Shown here piece by piece: positions 36,077 to 45,699 of a stretch of 64,000 bases of DNA (position 1 is its first letter; each line of letters opens with the position of its first letter). The notes under the pieces are model-generated. The model had not been told where the DNA came from. It searched no databases and was given only the letters and a program-made list of their open reading frames with translations. Both the position numbers and the translations under genes were made by a program. The stretch spans positions 310,001 through 374,000 of the forward strand of contig JAJEJU010000025.1 of NCBI GenBank assembly GCA_021390615.1, written 5' to 3'. Origin of the DNA: Rhodanobacteraceae bacterium ZG21-1 (lineage in GTDB: Bacteria > Pseudomonadota > Gammaproteobacteria > Xanthomonadales > Rhodanobacteraceae).

Positions 36077-37042
36077 TTATCGCTCGATGATCATCTTGTC
36101 GTAGGACTGCACAACCTTCAAGCCATGCAGCTGGGCGATAGTGCTGGAAAATTCGCTGGGGTTGCGGATGTTGAACACGCCTGACACGCGCAAGGAGGCC
36201 AAGGCCGGATCGCCCAGCTCGATGCGGGTGCCGCCATAGCGATCCAATTCGGCGATGGCCTCGGACAAGGCGACGTTGTCGAACATCACCTGGCCCTGGC
36301 GCCATGCCATGGCCGCAGCCAGATCGGGGCGGTCCACCAGCTTGCCGCCATGCGTGCCCAGCGTCACCCGCTGGCCGGGCGACAGAATCATCGCCTGCGC
36401 CTGCGGATCGGACGAGGAAGCGCCCTGGCGCGAGCTGACCTCGACGCTGCCCTTGACCAGGAAGACGGCAAGACGGCTGGGGTCGCTGCGTACGTCGAAC
36501 AGCGTGCCCAGCGCGCGCACCTGTTCATTGCCGGCCAGCACGATAAACGGCCGCTGCGCATTCTTCGCGACTTCGAACACCGCCTCGCCATGCACGAGGT
36601 GGATGCGACGCTCGGCCTGGCGGTAAGACACCGTCAGTTCGGTGTCCGTGTTGAGGGTGATGTTGCTGCCGTCTTGCAGGGTGATCGTGCGCTGCTCGCC
36701 GATCGCGGTCCGATAGGTCGGATCCTTCCAGAAGTACCACGCGCCCGCGCTGGCCATCAGCAGGCAGACCACGCTCGCAGCGGCCATCATCCAAAAGCTG
36801 TGGCGCGACCGCCGCACACGCTGCGTTGCCGGCTTGGCCAGGAGCCGCGCCGCGCCGGGAACGATATCCCAGGTCTCGGTGACGCGAGCGAATGCCCGCG
36901 CATGCGAGACATCGTCCGCCAGCCATATTTTGAAGGCGGCGACGGCAGCATCGGTGCGCTGCTCTCCCTGCAGTCGCGCCAGCCATGCCGCTGCCTCCGC
37001 CAGCACCAGATCATCGAAGATTTCGGGCTGGGTACGCATCAT
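36077..37042 (-). CDS. FecR-family anti-sigma factor / sigma regulator
   Basis: The start at 37042 overlaps the sigma-factor stop (ATGA), giving 321 residues. The N-terminal cytoplasmic domain (DLVLAEAAAWLARLQG, AFKIWLADDVSHARAFARVT) matches DUF4880/FecR N-terminal sigma-binding domains; one membrane helix follows (FWMMAAASVVCLLMASAGAW, about 85-105). The periplasmic part holds the FecR domain (RTAIGEQRTITLQDGSNITL to VKGSVEVSS) and a C-terminal STN-like DUF4974 domain (RVSGVFNIRNPSEFSSTIAQ). It should hold the sigma factor and relay the signal from the STN domain of the receptor encoded next. Confidence 0.95.
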   Translation of the reverse strand: MMRTQPEIFDDLVLAEAAAWLARLQGEQRTDAAVAAFKIWLADDVSHARAFARVTETWDIVPGAARLLAKPATQRVRRSRHSFWMMAAASVVCLLMASAGAWYFWKDPTYRTAIGEQRTITLQDGSNITLNTDTELTVSYRQAERRIHLVHGEAVFEVAKNAQRPFIVLAGNEQVRALGTLFDVRSDPSRLAVFLVKGSVEVSSRQGASSSDPQAQAMILSPGQRVTLGTHGGKLVDRPDLAAAMAWRQGQVMFDNVALSEAIAELDRYGGTRIELGDPALASLRVSGVFNIRNPSEFSSTIAQLHGLKVVQSYDKMIIER

Positions 37043-37512
37043 TGTTCGTCCATCCATTTAGTCAGAAACATCACCGCCCTGGCGACACGTTTCTCCACGG
37101 CGGCGACCGACATGTTCTCGAGTGCGGCAATCTGCGGAAAGGTGAGCCCCTCCAGCCTTTGCGCCAGCAGGCAGCGGCGGGTGACCGGGTCCAGCCGGGC
37201 CAGGCCGGTGCCTGCACGCCGAAGCCGCTCCTGCGCAAGCAGTTGCTCGACCGGCGAGGGCGCCACATCCGCGATGGCCTCGAGATCGAGTTCGCCAGGC
37301 TGCGAGCGCGACCGTCGACGCGCCTGGTCATGACTGACGTTCACCGCCGTGGTGACCAGGAACGCCTCCTCCGAGCGCAGCTCCTGACGCCGCGTATAGG
37401 ACTCCAGGCGCGCAAAAGCCTCCTGCACGATGTCGTCGGCATCCTGCGACGCCACACCGTGCCGCAGCACGACGGCCCGAACCTTCCGAAACATCTTTAG
37501 AACATCACTCAT
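37039..37512 (-). CDS. FecI-like ECF sigma factor
   Basis: A 157-residue ECF sigma factor, typical for FecI-like proteins. Region 2 contains SQDADDIVQEAFARLESYTR, region 4 RLDPVTRRCLLAQRLEGLTF followed by ALENMSVAAVEKRVARAV. It is the first gene of a sigma/anti-sigma/receptor set with a 4-base overlap to the fecR-like gene. It should direct polymerase to the receptor promoter in the 113-base gap before 35963, and possibly to the paralogous receptor at 39614. Confidence 0.95.
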   Translation of the reverse strand: MSDVLKMFRKVRAVVLRHGVASQDADDIVQEAFARLESYTRRQELRSEEAFLVTTAVNVSHDQARRRSRSQPGELDLEAIADVAPSPVEQLLAQERLRRAGTGLARLDPVTRRCLLAQRLEGLTFPQIAALENMSVAAVEKRVARAVMFLTKWMDEQ

Positions 37513-38830
37513 GCCTGCGCCCTGCGAATTCCGCCCGCTGCCTCACTGATGAAAGACGCTTTCCAGGGATCATCCGGACAGGCACCTTTTCGCCGCGCTG
37601 CAGCCGCACCGCCCCGACTATCTTACTAGGGCCCGGCACGGTGAGTGCTTCGACGTCTCCATCGCACTCCCATTCGCCACGCGGCTGCGGGAGCGATGCC
37701 GGCACGGCAGGCATCGTCGGTGGGCGGATACGAGAGGCATCACTGGTGGATGCAAGAGATATAGCTAAGGAGTAGTCGACCCACCCTTCGTCGGACGCCG
37801 CACGAACCAAGTCAGCCCCTGAAGCAGGCAGCGACTGGGTATCGGGGCAATACATGGCCGCCGGGTGAGCTGCCGGCCGCATTTCGAAGCGGCAGCGCCT
37901 TACTCCGAGGGTAAGCGCCTCGTCGGGCACGCGCCCGAACCACCCTCCAGCCAACTCCCGTCCAAGCACATGGGCGTCATTCGGCACTCCGCAGGAGGTG
38001 CTGCCCGTGCCAACCCGCACCATGCCTCTGCCTTCGAGATGCCGACGGGTGGCCATCCGACGCGGTCGAGAGGGCCGCGGGCGCCTGCTAAAAAAATGTT
38101 TGCATTGACCTGTCCGGATTCCGACTGACGAACGTCTGGGGAAATAGGAGGCGTTGCGTGGATCGTTCGCGCAGCGCTGCCGACCATCACTGGACGCTTA
38201 ATGGACGTACGCCTTTTCAACGCCGGCTTTATCGACCCTACGCTCGCGCGCCTGCACTTCGCACGCCTCGCGCAGCAGCTCGAGCTTGGCCGGCTCGTTA
38301 AAGGTGACAAGGGACCAGGCCTCGCCTCGGCACCGCCGCAAGCCACGCTGGGGCACTTGGTGATGCGGACGAGCCGAATCATCCCAGGCCCAAGTGGCAG
38401 CGTGCGCCAGCATCGGCTGATCCGTTTTCTGGCGCTGTTCCGGCGCGCTACGAACGCAGCCGCCGTCAGGAACGACTCGCACCAGGCTTATCGGCGAAGC
38501 GCGCGCGCGTCGTTCGACGGCATCCATAAACAAGCGGCGTGGGGGCTACCGACGAAGCCTCTGCTGCCGTGCATGTCGTGAGCGACGGGAATGACGCTCA
38601 CCGATTTCCGTCGAACAGTTCAAGCCAGGCTCACCGAGCCGCACTGAGGGGGAATGGGCTTATGGGGACCAATCACACTTCATGCTCTGCGCCGTCCGGC
38701 GCGACTTCGCCTCGCGAAAAGGGCCGCGCCATGGCCTTATTTCCCACCACCTTCCCCACCACCTCGGCCTTGGTGCTGCGCGCGCGCGCAAAGCACCTGC
38801 CTCTCTGACACTTCGATTTCCTGATCGGCA
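37513..38830. other. 1.3-kb stretch without a supported gene
   Basis: Open frames up to about 180 codons exist on both strands, but none has a domain, ribosome site or natural composition. A short reverse-strand ending near 38200-38310 (TFNEPAKLELLREACEVQ) faintly recalls transposase helper proteins, too weakly to call. The stretch separates the fec-like operon from the paralogous receptor region and may be decayed mobile DNA. The fecI promoter should lie at its left edge. Confidence 0.5.
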
Positions 38831-39511
38831 ATGCATGCCATGACGATGAAATTCGATCCAGCCATGAATGAATTGAAACTCGGCGGCTCCTCCACCCCCT
38901 CGCCGAACATCATCAAAACCTCCCGCCCCATGCATTCCTCGATTGCCAATCTGGACTCATCCCTGCCCAGATCCGGTTATTTCGATTTGGACCAGGATTT
39001 ATTTGAAGCCAAAGGCTCTCCATTACACCGCTATCGCTCGCTGGAGCTGCTGGAAGAAGCCGCCAGGCACCTGCATGCCAGTACCGAGGATGAACTGAGC
39101 GCGCGCAACGACATTATTTCCCATCTGCGGACCCGCTGGGAGCCGGTCTACCGCATTCATAAAGAGGATTGGCCGAGCATTTATCGGCAGCTGGACCAAT
39201 ACGACTCGCCGACTCCCAAAAAACCCAGCTTGAAGAAGAGCACGCGAGCCCTTCGCCGCTTCATCGAGGGCGTCATGTGGGTAGCCGACACCGGGGCAAA
39301 GTGGTCCTACCTGCCCCGCCCTTACGGCCGCTGGCAAGTGTCTCAGGAGCGCTTTCTGAAATGGCTGGATCTCGGGTACTGGGACGGCATCGTGCGCTGC
39401 CTGAGCAACAAGGACCAGCGCAATTCGCTGAATATATTGATGGAAAATCATTACTCAATAAGAAGATCCAATGCACTCGCCTCGATGATTCTCGGGCGAA
39501 AAACCCCGTAA
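38831..39511 (+). CDS. protein with transposase-derived DUF4096-like domain, no catalytic core
   Basis: A 226-residue protein; the start could also be an ATG at 38840 or 38846. The N-terminal half is unfamiliar and partly disordered (MKFDPAMNELKLGGSSTPSP). Residues about 130-190 read RRFIEGVMWVADTGAKWSYL, then PRPYGRWQVSQERFLKWLDL and GYWDGIV, closely like the DUF4096 N-terminal domain of IS5-type transposases (RRxxxGVLWVLRTGAPWRDLP type). The catalytic DDE part is absent, and the protein ends soon after with its own stop. Lower GC at the 3' end suggests transfer. It lies 102 bases before a receptor gene on the same strand. It may be a domesticated DNA-binding regulator or a transposase relic with a new N-terminus. 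Confidence 0.7.
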   Translation: MHAMTMKFDPAMNELKLGGSSTPSPNIIKTSRPMHSSIANLDSSLPRSGYFDLDQDLFEAKGSPLHRYRSLELLEEAARHLHASTEDELSARNDIISHLRTRWEPVYRIHKEDWPSIYRQLDQYDSPTPKKPSLKKSTRALRRFIEGVMWVADTGAKWSYLPRPYGRWQVSQERFLKWLDLGYWDGIVRCLSNKDQRNSLNILMENHYSIRRSNALASMILGRKTP

Positions 39512-39613
39512 GGGCTGGCCATTAAAACCGGCCAGATAATCACGAAAACCATATGCCACTTAGGACTTCACCTTCAACAACCAAACCGCCGAGATGCATA
39601 GGGGAAATAAGTT

Positions 39614-42574
39614 ATGGCACGCGTTAACTCAACTTTGAGCAGGGGATTCAAGATGACTGGTGGCTCCAAAACCTTTACCAAGGACACAAATCGGCTGGCA
39701 TTCGCCGTGCGCCTCGCGCTGTCGATGAGTGCCCTGGTGGCGACCGGAACGGTCTTCGCCCAGGATGCCGGCAATAGCGATCAGGCCAATCCGCAGAGCG
39801 CCAAGAAACTGGAAACCGTGACGGTGACCGGTTCGCGCATCCGCAGCGCGGACATCGAAACCGCGCAGCCGGTGGCGACGATCACCCAGGCCGACATCCA
39901 GAAGACCGGCCTGGTCACGGTGGGCGACATCCTGCAGAACCTCACCATCGCCGGCCAGCCGACCTTCAGCAAGGCGGCGGTGCTCACTTCGAACACCGAA
40001 GAGGGCGGCCAGTACATCAACCTGTACAACCTGGGTGAGAATCGCGTGCTGGTGCTGGTAAACGGCAAGCGCTGGATGACCAGCCTGGCCGGCTTCACCG
40101 ACATGTCGACCATTCCCGCCGCGCTGATCGATCATATCGACGTGCTGAAGGACGGCGCCTCGGCCGTGTACGGCTCCGACGCGATTTCGGGCGTGGTCAA
40201 CATCATCCTGAAAGATCATTACAACGGCGCCGAATTCAGCGGCTACGTGGGCCAGAACCAGAAGGGCGATGGCACCCAGCAGGCTTACTCGTTCACCGTA
40301 GGCAGCACCGGCGACAAGTCCTCGGTGGTGTTCTCGGCCAGCTACAACAAGACCGATCCGGTCTGGGCCAACGAGCGTAGCCTGACCGACTACACCTTCG
40401 GCCCGAATCACCAGCTGACCGGCCTGAGCTCGACCGGCATCTGGGGGCGCTTCCAGACGCTGGATCCCACCACCGGCCTGCGCACCGGCCCCTATTACGT
40501 GCTCAACCATACGGGCAGCTGGGATGGCAACGGCATCGGCCAGGATGCGACCCAGATCGGCGATTATCACCAGGGCGTCAACCGCTACGACGACTACTAC
40601 AACCCGACCCAGCAGATGATGGCGCAGTTCGGTTCGGAGCTGAAGTCGATCTTTACCCAGGCCAGCTACAACTTGAACGACTACGTGACGTTCAAGGCCA
40701 CCGGCATGTACTCCGAGCGCGACTCGGTGACGCAGACCGCCGGTTATCCGCTGAACAGCCTGAGCCAGCCGAAATTCCCGGTCTATATCAGCGGCCAGAG
40801 TTACTACAATCCCGAGCCCGGCAAGGATCTGTTCTTCTTCCGGCGCATCGTCGAAATACCGCGCGTGACCAACGAGTCCGCCAAGTCCTATCACTTCGAT
40901 GCAAGCTTCGAGGGTGCGTTCGACGTCGGTTCGCACACCTGGAACTGGGATACCGGCTTCGACTACAACAAGTTCGACGTCTCCACGGTCGGCACCGGCA
41001 ACATCAACCTGCTCAACCTGCAGAAGGCGCTGGGTCCGTCCTTCAAGGATACCGACGGTATCGTGAAGTGCGGCACGCCGGGCGCGATCATCGCGGGCTG
41101 CGTGCCGTTCAACGTCCTGGGCGGCCCGAGTGTCTCCAACCCGGCGGCCATCAACTACATCAACACGCTGGAACAGTCGAACGAGCAGAGCCTGACCAAG
41201 GACTTCACCGCCAACATCACCGGCGGCCTGTTCGACATCCCGTGGGGCGCCGGTACGGTGAGCTTCGCCGCCGGTTACGAGCACCGCCAGATCAACGGCT
41301 ACGATCATCCGGACGAGCTGTCCAGCCTGGGCTACACCACCGACCTGGCGGCGCAGCCCACCGTCGGCAAGTACCACACCGACGAGTTCTACGTGGAGCT
41401 CAACATCCCGGTGCTGAAAGACCTGCCGGGCGCGAAAGAGCTGTCGTTCGACGTGGCGAGCCGCTACTCGCACTACAACAACTTCGGCAGCACCACCAAC
41501 AACAAGTACAGCTTCCTGTGGAAGCCGATCGACGACCTGATCGTGCGCGGCACCTTCGCCCACGGCTTCCGCGTGCCGACGCTGGCCGACACCTTCGGCG
41601 GCGGCGGCGAGACGTTCGACTACTACACCGATCCCTGCGATTCGAATTTCGGCTACCTCAGTAACCCGACGGTGGCCAAGGCCTGCCGCGCGGCCGGCCT
41701 GCCGGCGAACTTCACCCAGACCGACAACGCAGGCAATCCGGTCGGCGGTCCCGAGAGCCAGGGCACCACGCCGTTCTTCACCGGCTTCGGCAACGCCAAG
41801 CTGCAGCCCGAGCGCAGCCTGAGCCGTACGGTGGGCATGGTGTACAGCCCGAGCTACGCACCTGGCCTGGACTTCACCCTGGATTACTACAAGATCGAGG
41901 TCCGCAACGAGATCATCACGCTTAGCGCCGATCAGGTCCTGAACTATTGCTACGTCTACTCGATCCAGAGCTATTGCAATGACTTCAGCCGCGATCCGGT
42001 GAGCGGCCAGGTGATCAACCTGCAGCGCGGCAACGTCAACCTGGGCGGCCTGATCACTTCGGGCTACACCTTCGGCGTGAACTACCACCTGCCGGAATTC
42101 TCCTTCGGCAAGTTCACCGTCACCTTCGACACCAACTACCTGAAGAACTTCATCGAGACCGCGACGCTCGGTGCGCCGCAGCAGGATCTGGTGGGACAGT
42201 TCGGTCTGCCGCACTTCCGCGCCAATCTCGGCCTGGACTGGCAGTTGGGTGACTGGGGCGCCACCTGGGGCATGCGTTACTACGGCGCCTTCAAGGACCA
42301 ATGCGTTTTCGACGGCGAGTGCAACCAGCCGAACTACACCAATTCGAGCTGGGCAACCGGCCCCGGCGCCAATCGCAAGGGTGCGATCGTGTACAACGAT
42401 GCACAGGTGCGCTACCAGCTGCCCTGGAACGGCAGCATCGCCCTGGGCGCGCGCGACATCTTCGACAAGCATCCGCCGATCACCTACTCCTCGAGCGGCA
42501 GCAGCACGGCGCTGATCGACCCGACCCTGGACCTGGGTCGCTACTTCTACCTGCAGTACAACCAGAAGTTCTAA
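39614..42574 (+). CDS. TonB-dependent receptor, paralogue of the FecA-like receptor without STN domain
   Basis: A 986-residue receptor with a good AGGGG ribosome site. A long N-region precedes the signal hydrophobic core (LAFAVRLALSMSALVATGTV), cleaved near VFAQ. The TonB-box-like start LETVTVTGSRI leads into the plug (VATITQADIQKTGLVTVGDI, IDVLKDGASAVYGSDAISGV) and the barrel, ending FYLQYNQKF. From the plug onward it matches the receptor at 32766-35963 block by block, for example GYVGQNQKGDGTQQAYSFTV and SVVFSASYNKTDPVWANERS, so the two arose by duplication. It lacks the STN domain and the proline linker. Import of a similar ligand is likely; the ligand is unknown. Confidence 0.95.
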   Translation: MARVNSTLSRGFKMTGGSKTFTKDTNRLAFAVRLALSMSALVATGTVFAQDAGNSDQANPQSAKKLETVTVTGSRIRSADIETAQPVATITQADIQKTGLVTVGDILQNLTIAGQPTFSKAAVLTSNTEEGGQYINLYNLGENRVLVLVNGKRWMTSLAGFTDMSTIPAALIDHIDVLKDGASAVYGSDAISGVVNIILKDHYNGAEFSGYVGQNQKGDGTQQAYSFTVGSTGDKSSVVFSASYNKTDPVWANERSLTDYTFGPNHQLTGLSSTGIWGRFQTLDPTTGLRTGPYYVLNHTGSWDGNGIGQDATQIGDYHQGVNRYDDYYNPTQQMMAQFGSELKSIFTQASYNLNDYVTFKATGMYSERDSVTQTAGYPLNSLSQPKFPVYISGQSYYNPEPGKDLFFFRRIVEIPRVTNESAKSYHFDASFEGAFDVGSHTWNWDTGFDYNKFDVSTVGTGNINLLNLQKALGPSFKDTDGIVKCGTPGAIIAGCVPFNVLGGPSVSNPAAINYINTLEQSNEQSLTKDFTANITGGLFDIPWGAGTVSFAAGYEHRQINGYDHPDELSSLGYTTDLAAQPTVGKYHTDEFYVELNIPVLKDLPGAKELSFDVASRYSHYNNFGSTTNNKYSFLWKPIDDLIVRGTFAHGFRVPTLADTFGGGGETFDYYTDPCDSNFGYLSNPTVAKACRAAGLPANFTQTDNAGNPVGGPESQGTTPFFTGFGNAKLQPERSLSRTVGMVYSPSYAPGLDFTLDYYKIEVRNEIITLSADQVLNYCYVYSIQSYCNDFSRDPVSGQVINLQRGNVNLGGLITSGYTFGVNYHLPEFSFGKFTVTFDTNYLKNFIETATLGAPQQDLVGQFGLPHFRANLGLDWQLGDWGATWGMRYYGAFKDQCVFDGECNQPNYTNSSWATGPGANRKGAIVYNDAQVRYQLPWNGSIALGARDIFDKHPPITYSSSGSSTALIDPTLDLGRYFYLQYNQKF

Positions 42575-42598
42575 ATCGCAGTTTCGTCCGCTGCACGG

Positions 42599-42631
42599 GC
42601 CGGGGCTTCTTCGCAAGCCCCGGCTTTTTTT
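42599..42631 (+). terminator. rho-independent terminator after the receptor gene
   Basis: The stem GCCGGGGCTT pairs perfectly with AAGCCCCGGC over a six-base loop, followed by seven T. It lies 24 bases after the receptor stop and separates it from the leftward SDR gene. Confidence 0.95.
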
Positions 42632-42711
42632 ATGCGCCAGGTTTCTTCGCTTCTTCGTGCGCTAACGGCAGCTTCGTCCAGCGCTGCCTCGATGATTCAC
42701 CCAGCGCCACC

Positions 42712-43470
42712 TCACCACGGAATGGTTTCGTCTTCCCAGCGCGTGAATGTTCCCGTGGGGCTGTCCGGACCGAGCAGCGCGACGCGCACCGCCTCGCGGG
42801 CGCCCTGCTCGACCGTCTCGGTGCCGGCATAGCCGTTGAGGTTGGTTTTGGTGAAGCCGGGAGACACCGCGCAGACCCGGATGCCCTCCGGCTCCAGCTC
42901 GATGGCCATGGCCACCGTCAGGGCATTGAGCGCCGCCTTGGAGGCCGGGTACACCGGACCGAAGATCGCGCGGTGGGCGAAGCTCGGGGTCGAATTCAGG
43001 GTCATCGACCCCGCGCCGCTCGACACGTTGACGATGCGCGCGCCCGGCGTCGCGCGCAGCAGCGGCAGCATCGCCTGATACACGGCCAGCACGCCGAACA
43101 CGTTGGTATCCCATACCGCACGCATTTCCTCGAGGGAAACATTGCTCGGGCGGGTGGTCTTGGCATACGCCTCGACGGATTGGCCGGGCTGCTTCTGCGT
43201 GTTCGAGATGGCCGCGTTCTGGATCAGCAGGTCGAGGCGACCGAACTCGTGCCGAATGCGCTGCACCGCTGCGCTGATCGAAGCCTGGTCGGTCACGTCG
43301 AGCTGCACGGCGCAGGCGCCCTGCCCGACTTCGCCGGCGGCCGCCTCGCCGCGCTGCAGATCGCGCGAGCCGACCAAGACGGTGAAGCCGTGGGCGGCGA
43401 GATCCTTGGCGATCTGAAGACCGATGCCTTGATTCGCTCCGGTGACCAGGGCGACGGGTGGGTTCTGCAT
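42712..43470 (-). CDS. short-chain dehydrogenase/reductase (classical SDR)
   Basis: The ATG at 43470 has AAGGAGC before it and gives 252 residues. It shows the cofactor motif VTGANQGIGLQIA, NAAIS, the catalytic Ser in VNVSSGAGS and YPASK with the catalytic Tyr and Lys. The Arg of VGSRDL suggests NADP(H). It is an intact cytoplasmic oxidoreductase of carbonyl-reductase type; the substrate is unknown. It lies 54 bases downstream of a second SDR on the same strand, probably one operon, divergent from the AraC-type regulator. Confidence 0.93.
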   Translation of the reverse strand: MQNPPVALVTGANQGIGLQIAKDLAAHGFTVLVGSRDLQRGEAAAGEVGQGACAVQLDVTDQASISAAVQRIRHEFGRLDLLIQNAAISNTQKQPGQSVEAYAKTTRPSNVSLEEMRAVWDTNVFGVLAVYQAMLPLLRATPGARIVNVSSGAGSMTLNSTPSFAHRAIFGPVYPASKAALNALTVAMAIELEPEGIRVCAVSPGFTKTNLNGYAGTETVEQGAREAVRVALLGPDSPTGTFTRWEDETIPW

Positions 43471-43524
43471 GGCATGCTCCTTAAGGTAGGACGTTGTCAT
43501 CGGTGGAAGTCGTCGATCGTTGGC

Positions 43525-44274
43525 TCAGCGCGCCTCGGCCGCCCACGCCTCGGCGTCGACGCCGGCCGGGATGCGCATCGGCGACGACGGGTCGGTCGCG
43601 GCGCGCCACACCGCTTCGGCGACGTCCTGGGCATGGGTGACCGGCGCAGACAGATCTCCCAGCATGGCCAGGACGCTCTTCACCAGATCGGCATAGGCCT
43701 CATGCTCGAAGCCGTGCATGCGGGCGCGCGCGTTGTCCCCGAAGCGGGTGTCGGGCGCCCGGCCCGGCAGTACCAGGCGCACCCGCACGCCGAACGGCTC
43801 GAGCTCCAGCGCCATCGATTCGGTGAAGGCATTGACCGCCGCCTTGCTCGCGCGGTACGCGCCGATCAGCGGCAGCGCCTTCAGCGTCACGCTCGACGTG
43901 ACGTTGACCACCACACCGGCCTTGCGCTGGCGGAACTGCGGCAGCACGGCCTGGGTCAGCGCGATCGTGCCGATGGTGTTGGTTTCGAACACCTCGCGCA
44001 CCGTCGCGATCGGCACCAGCTCGGCCGGCGACGCCGCGCCGAAGCCCGCGTTGTTGACCAGCACGTCGATCGGCCCTGCGGCCGCGACGGCTTGGCGAAT
44101 GCTTTCCGGGTCGGTGACGTCCAGCGCCAGCACGCGCAGGCGGTCTGAAGCCGGCAGCAGGTCGGTGCGCGGCGTGCGCATGGTGGCGACGACCCGCCAG
44201 CCGCGGGCCAGGAAGTGGCGCGCGGTCTCGAGGCCGAATCCGGACGAACAGCCGGTGATGAGTACGGTGTCCAT
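43525..44274 (-). CDS. short-chain dehydrogenase/reductase (SDR)
   Basis: The ATG at 44274 follows an AGGAG site at correct spacing; the frame is open further upstream but lacks signals there. The 249 residues contain ITGCSSGFGLETA, NNAGFGA, VNVTSSVT and YRASKAAVNAF, the full classical SDR catalytic set. An Arg after the second strand (ATMRTPR) suggests NADP(H). It is the first gene of a two-SDR operon divergent from the AraC-type gene 84 bases away, which probably controls both. Confidence 0.93.
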   Translation of the reverse strand: MDTVLITGCSSGFGLETARHFLARGWRVVATMRTPRTDLLPASDRLRVLALDVTDPESIRQAVAAAGPIDVLVNNAGFGAASPAELVPIATVREVFETNTIGTIALTQAVLPQFRQRKAGVVVNVTSSVTLKALPLIGAYRASKAAVNAFTESMALELEPFGVRVRLVLPGRAPDTRFGDNARARMHGFEHEAYADLVKSVLAMLGDLSAPVTHAQDVAEAVWRAATDPSSPMRIPAGVDAEAWAAEAR

Positions 44275-44358
44275 GAAAACTCCTGGGGGTTGCAGAGGAC
44301 GCCACGATAGATCGCGAGCGCCGTACTCACTACAATCAAGAATCCAAATTTCATTGGC

Positions 44359-45288
44359 ATGAGTCCGGAAATGATCGACCCATTGGCGGAAGTCGTGACC
44401 CTGCTGCAGCCGGGCGCCCGCTATTCCAAGCTGGTCCTCGGCGCCAGCCCCTGGCGCATCAGCCGCTCGGATACCGGCCAGCCGTTCTATTGCGTGATCC
44501 TCGAGGGCGGATGCCGCATCGCCATCGACGGTCACGAGCCGATCGAACTCCGCTCGGGCGACTTCGTGCTGATCCCCGCGGCCTACGGCGTGGCGATGTC
44601 CAGCCTCGAGCCGCCGCTGGCCGGCGCCGACACGCTGGCGCCCGTCGCGCTGGGCAACAACGAATTCAGGATCGGAGCCGCGGACTGTCCCATCGACGCG
44701 CGCATGATGGTCGGCCACTGCAGCTTCGGCTCACCGGACGCCGCCCTGCTGGTGTCGCTGATGCCGCAGTTCGTGCACGTGCGCGGCGAACAGCGACTGG
44801 CCACGCTGGTGCAGCTGGTGCGGGAGGAATCGCGTGAGCAGCGCCCCGCACGCGAGGTCGTGCTCTCGCGCCTGCTCGAGGTGCTGCTGATCGAAGCGTT
44901 GCGCTCCGCGGCAGGAACCAGCGCGCCGCCCGGCCTGGTGCGCGGACTGTCCGACAGCCGCCTCGCGGCCGCGCTGCGCGGCATGCACGAACAACCGACG
45001 CGCGCATGGACGGTCGCCGAACTCGCCAAGGAAGCCGCGCTGTCGCGCTCCAGCTTCTTCGAGCGCTTCAGTCGCGCAGTCGGCGTCGCGCCGATGGAAT
45101 ATCTGCTCACCTGGCGGATGGCGCTGGCGAAGAACCTGCTACGCCGCAACGAAGGCCGCGTCGCCGAGATCGCGCAACGCGTCGGCTACAGCTCCGCCAG
45201 CACCTTCAGCGTGGCCTTCACGCGGCACGTCGGCCGCCCGCCGACGCAGTATGCGCGCGACCAACAGGCCGCCGCGGACGGAACCTGA
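44359..45288 (+). CDS. AraC-family regulator with N-terminal cupin domain
   Basis: A 309-residue regulator. The N-terminal half is a cupin_6-type sensor (RISRSDTGQPFYCVILEGGC, RSGDFVLIPAAYG). The C-terminal double helix-turn-helix spans about 205-300 (AWTVAELAKEAALSRSSFFE and VAEIAQRVGYSSASTFSVAF). It is divergent from the SDR pair, an arrangement common for cupin-type AraC proteins that control a neighbouring oxidoreductase in response to small molecules. A start four codons later (44371) is equally possible. Confidence 0.94.
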   Translation: MSPEMIDPLAEVVTLLQPGARYSKLVLGASPWRISRSDTGQPFYCVILEGGCRIAIDGHEPIELRSGDFVLIPAAYGVAMSSLEPPLAGADTLAPVALGNNEFRIGAADCPIDARMMVGHCSFGSPDAALLVSLMPQFVHVRGEQRLATLVQLVREESREQRPAREVVLSRLLEVLLIEALRSAAGTSAPPGLVRGLSDSRLAAALRGMHEQPTRAWTVAELAKEAALSRSSFFERFSRAVGVAPMEYLLTWRMALAKNLLRRNEGRVAEIAQRVGYSSASTFSVAFTRHVGRPPTQYARDQQAAADGT

Positions 45289-45310
45289 GGACGGCTTGAT
45301 TGACCCTCGC

Positions 45311-45539
45311 CCGCGACCATGAGGCGATTGAGCGGGAAGCACAGGCCTGGCGATATCCGCGGCCATGCTCTTTAGCGTCACATCGCTGCGTTCAAGCGCG
45401 GCGATGCGCTTTTCGGACGCATCTATCCCGCCGTGACCAGCCGATGCTCGCGCGCCTGCCATAGGTTGGCAGGTTCGGTGGATCAAGCGTCGTTTACATT
45501 CCGGGAGTGACGGCCTTGCGTCGACCGCAGGGCAAAATC
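45311..45539. repeat. diverged direct repeat, copy 1
   Basis: It shares with copy 2 (46078-46274), in the same order, CCGCGACC, GGCGATTGAG, the 20-base block TTGGCAGGTTCGGTGGATCA and a CCGCAGGnCAAAATC end. It lies just before a small membrane-protein gene, copy 2 just after it. On the reverse strand both copies spell a peptide with IHRTCQ and HGGI, so the unit may once have been coding. Confidence 0.75.
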
Positions 45540-45699
45540 CGAGCGCCCTCAGGTGGCGTCATGCCGCGCCACGGAAAGTGGGGCGGGCAGGCACCCGCCA
45601 TTCAACAAGCATCGCAGCCGCAACCGGCTCGACTTGTTATGGTGGACGAGTCGGCGCTAAATTAACTCAAGCCCATTCCGATTCGGCATTCTAAAATGC

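Noticed and set aside
38198-38533. Relic of an IS66-type helper gene on the reverse strand
   Set aside because: Only about 18 residues resemble such proteins; no second gene, no terminal repeats.
39629-42616. Reverse-strand frame of 995 codons opposite the second receptor
   Set aside because: Same reason: antisense shadow of a fully supported receptor gene, no ribosome site or domain.
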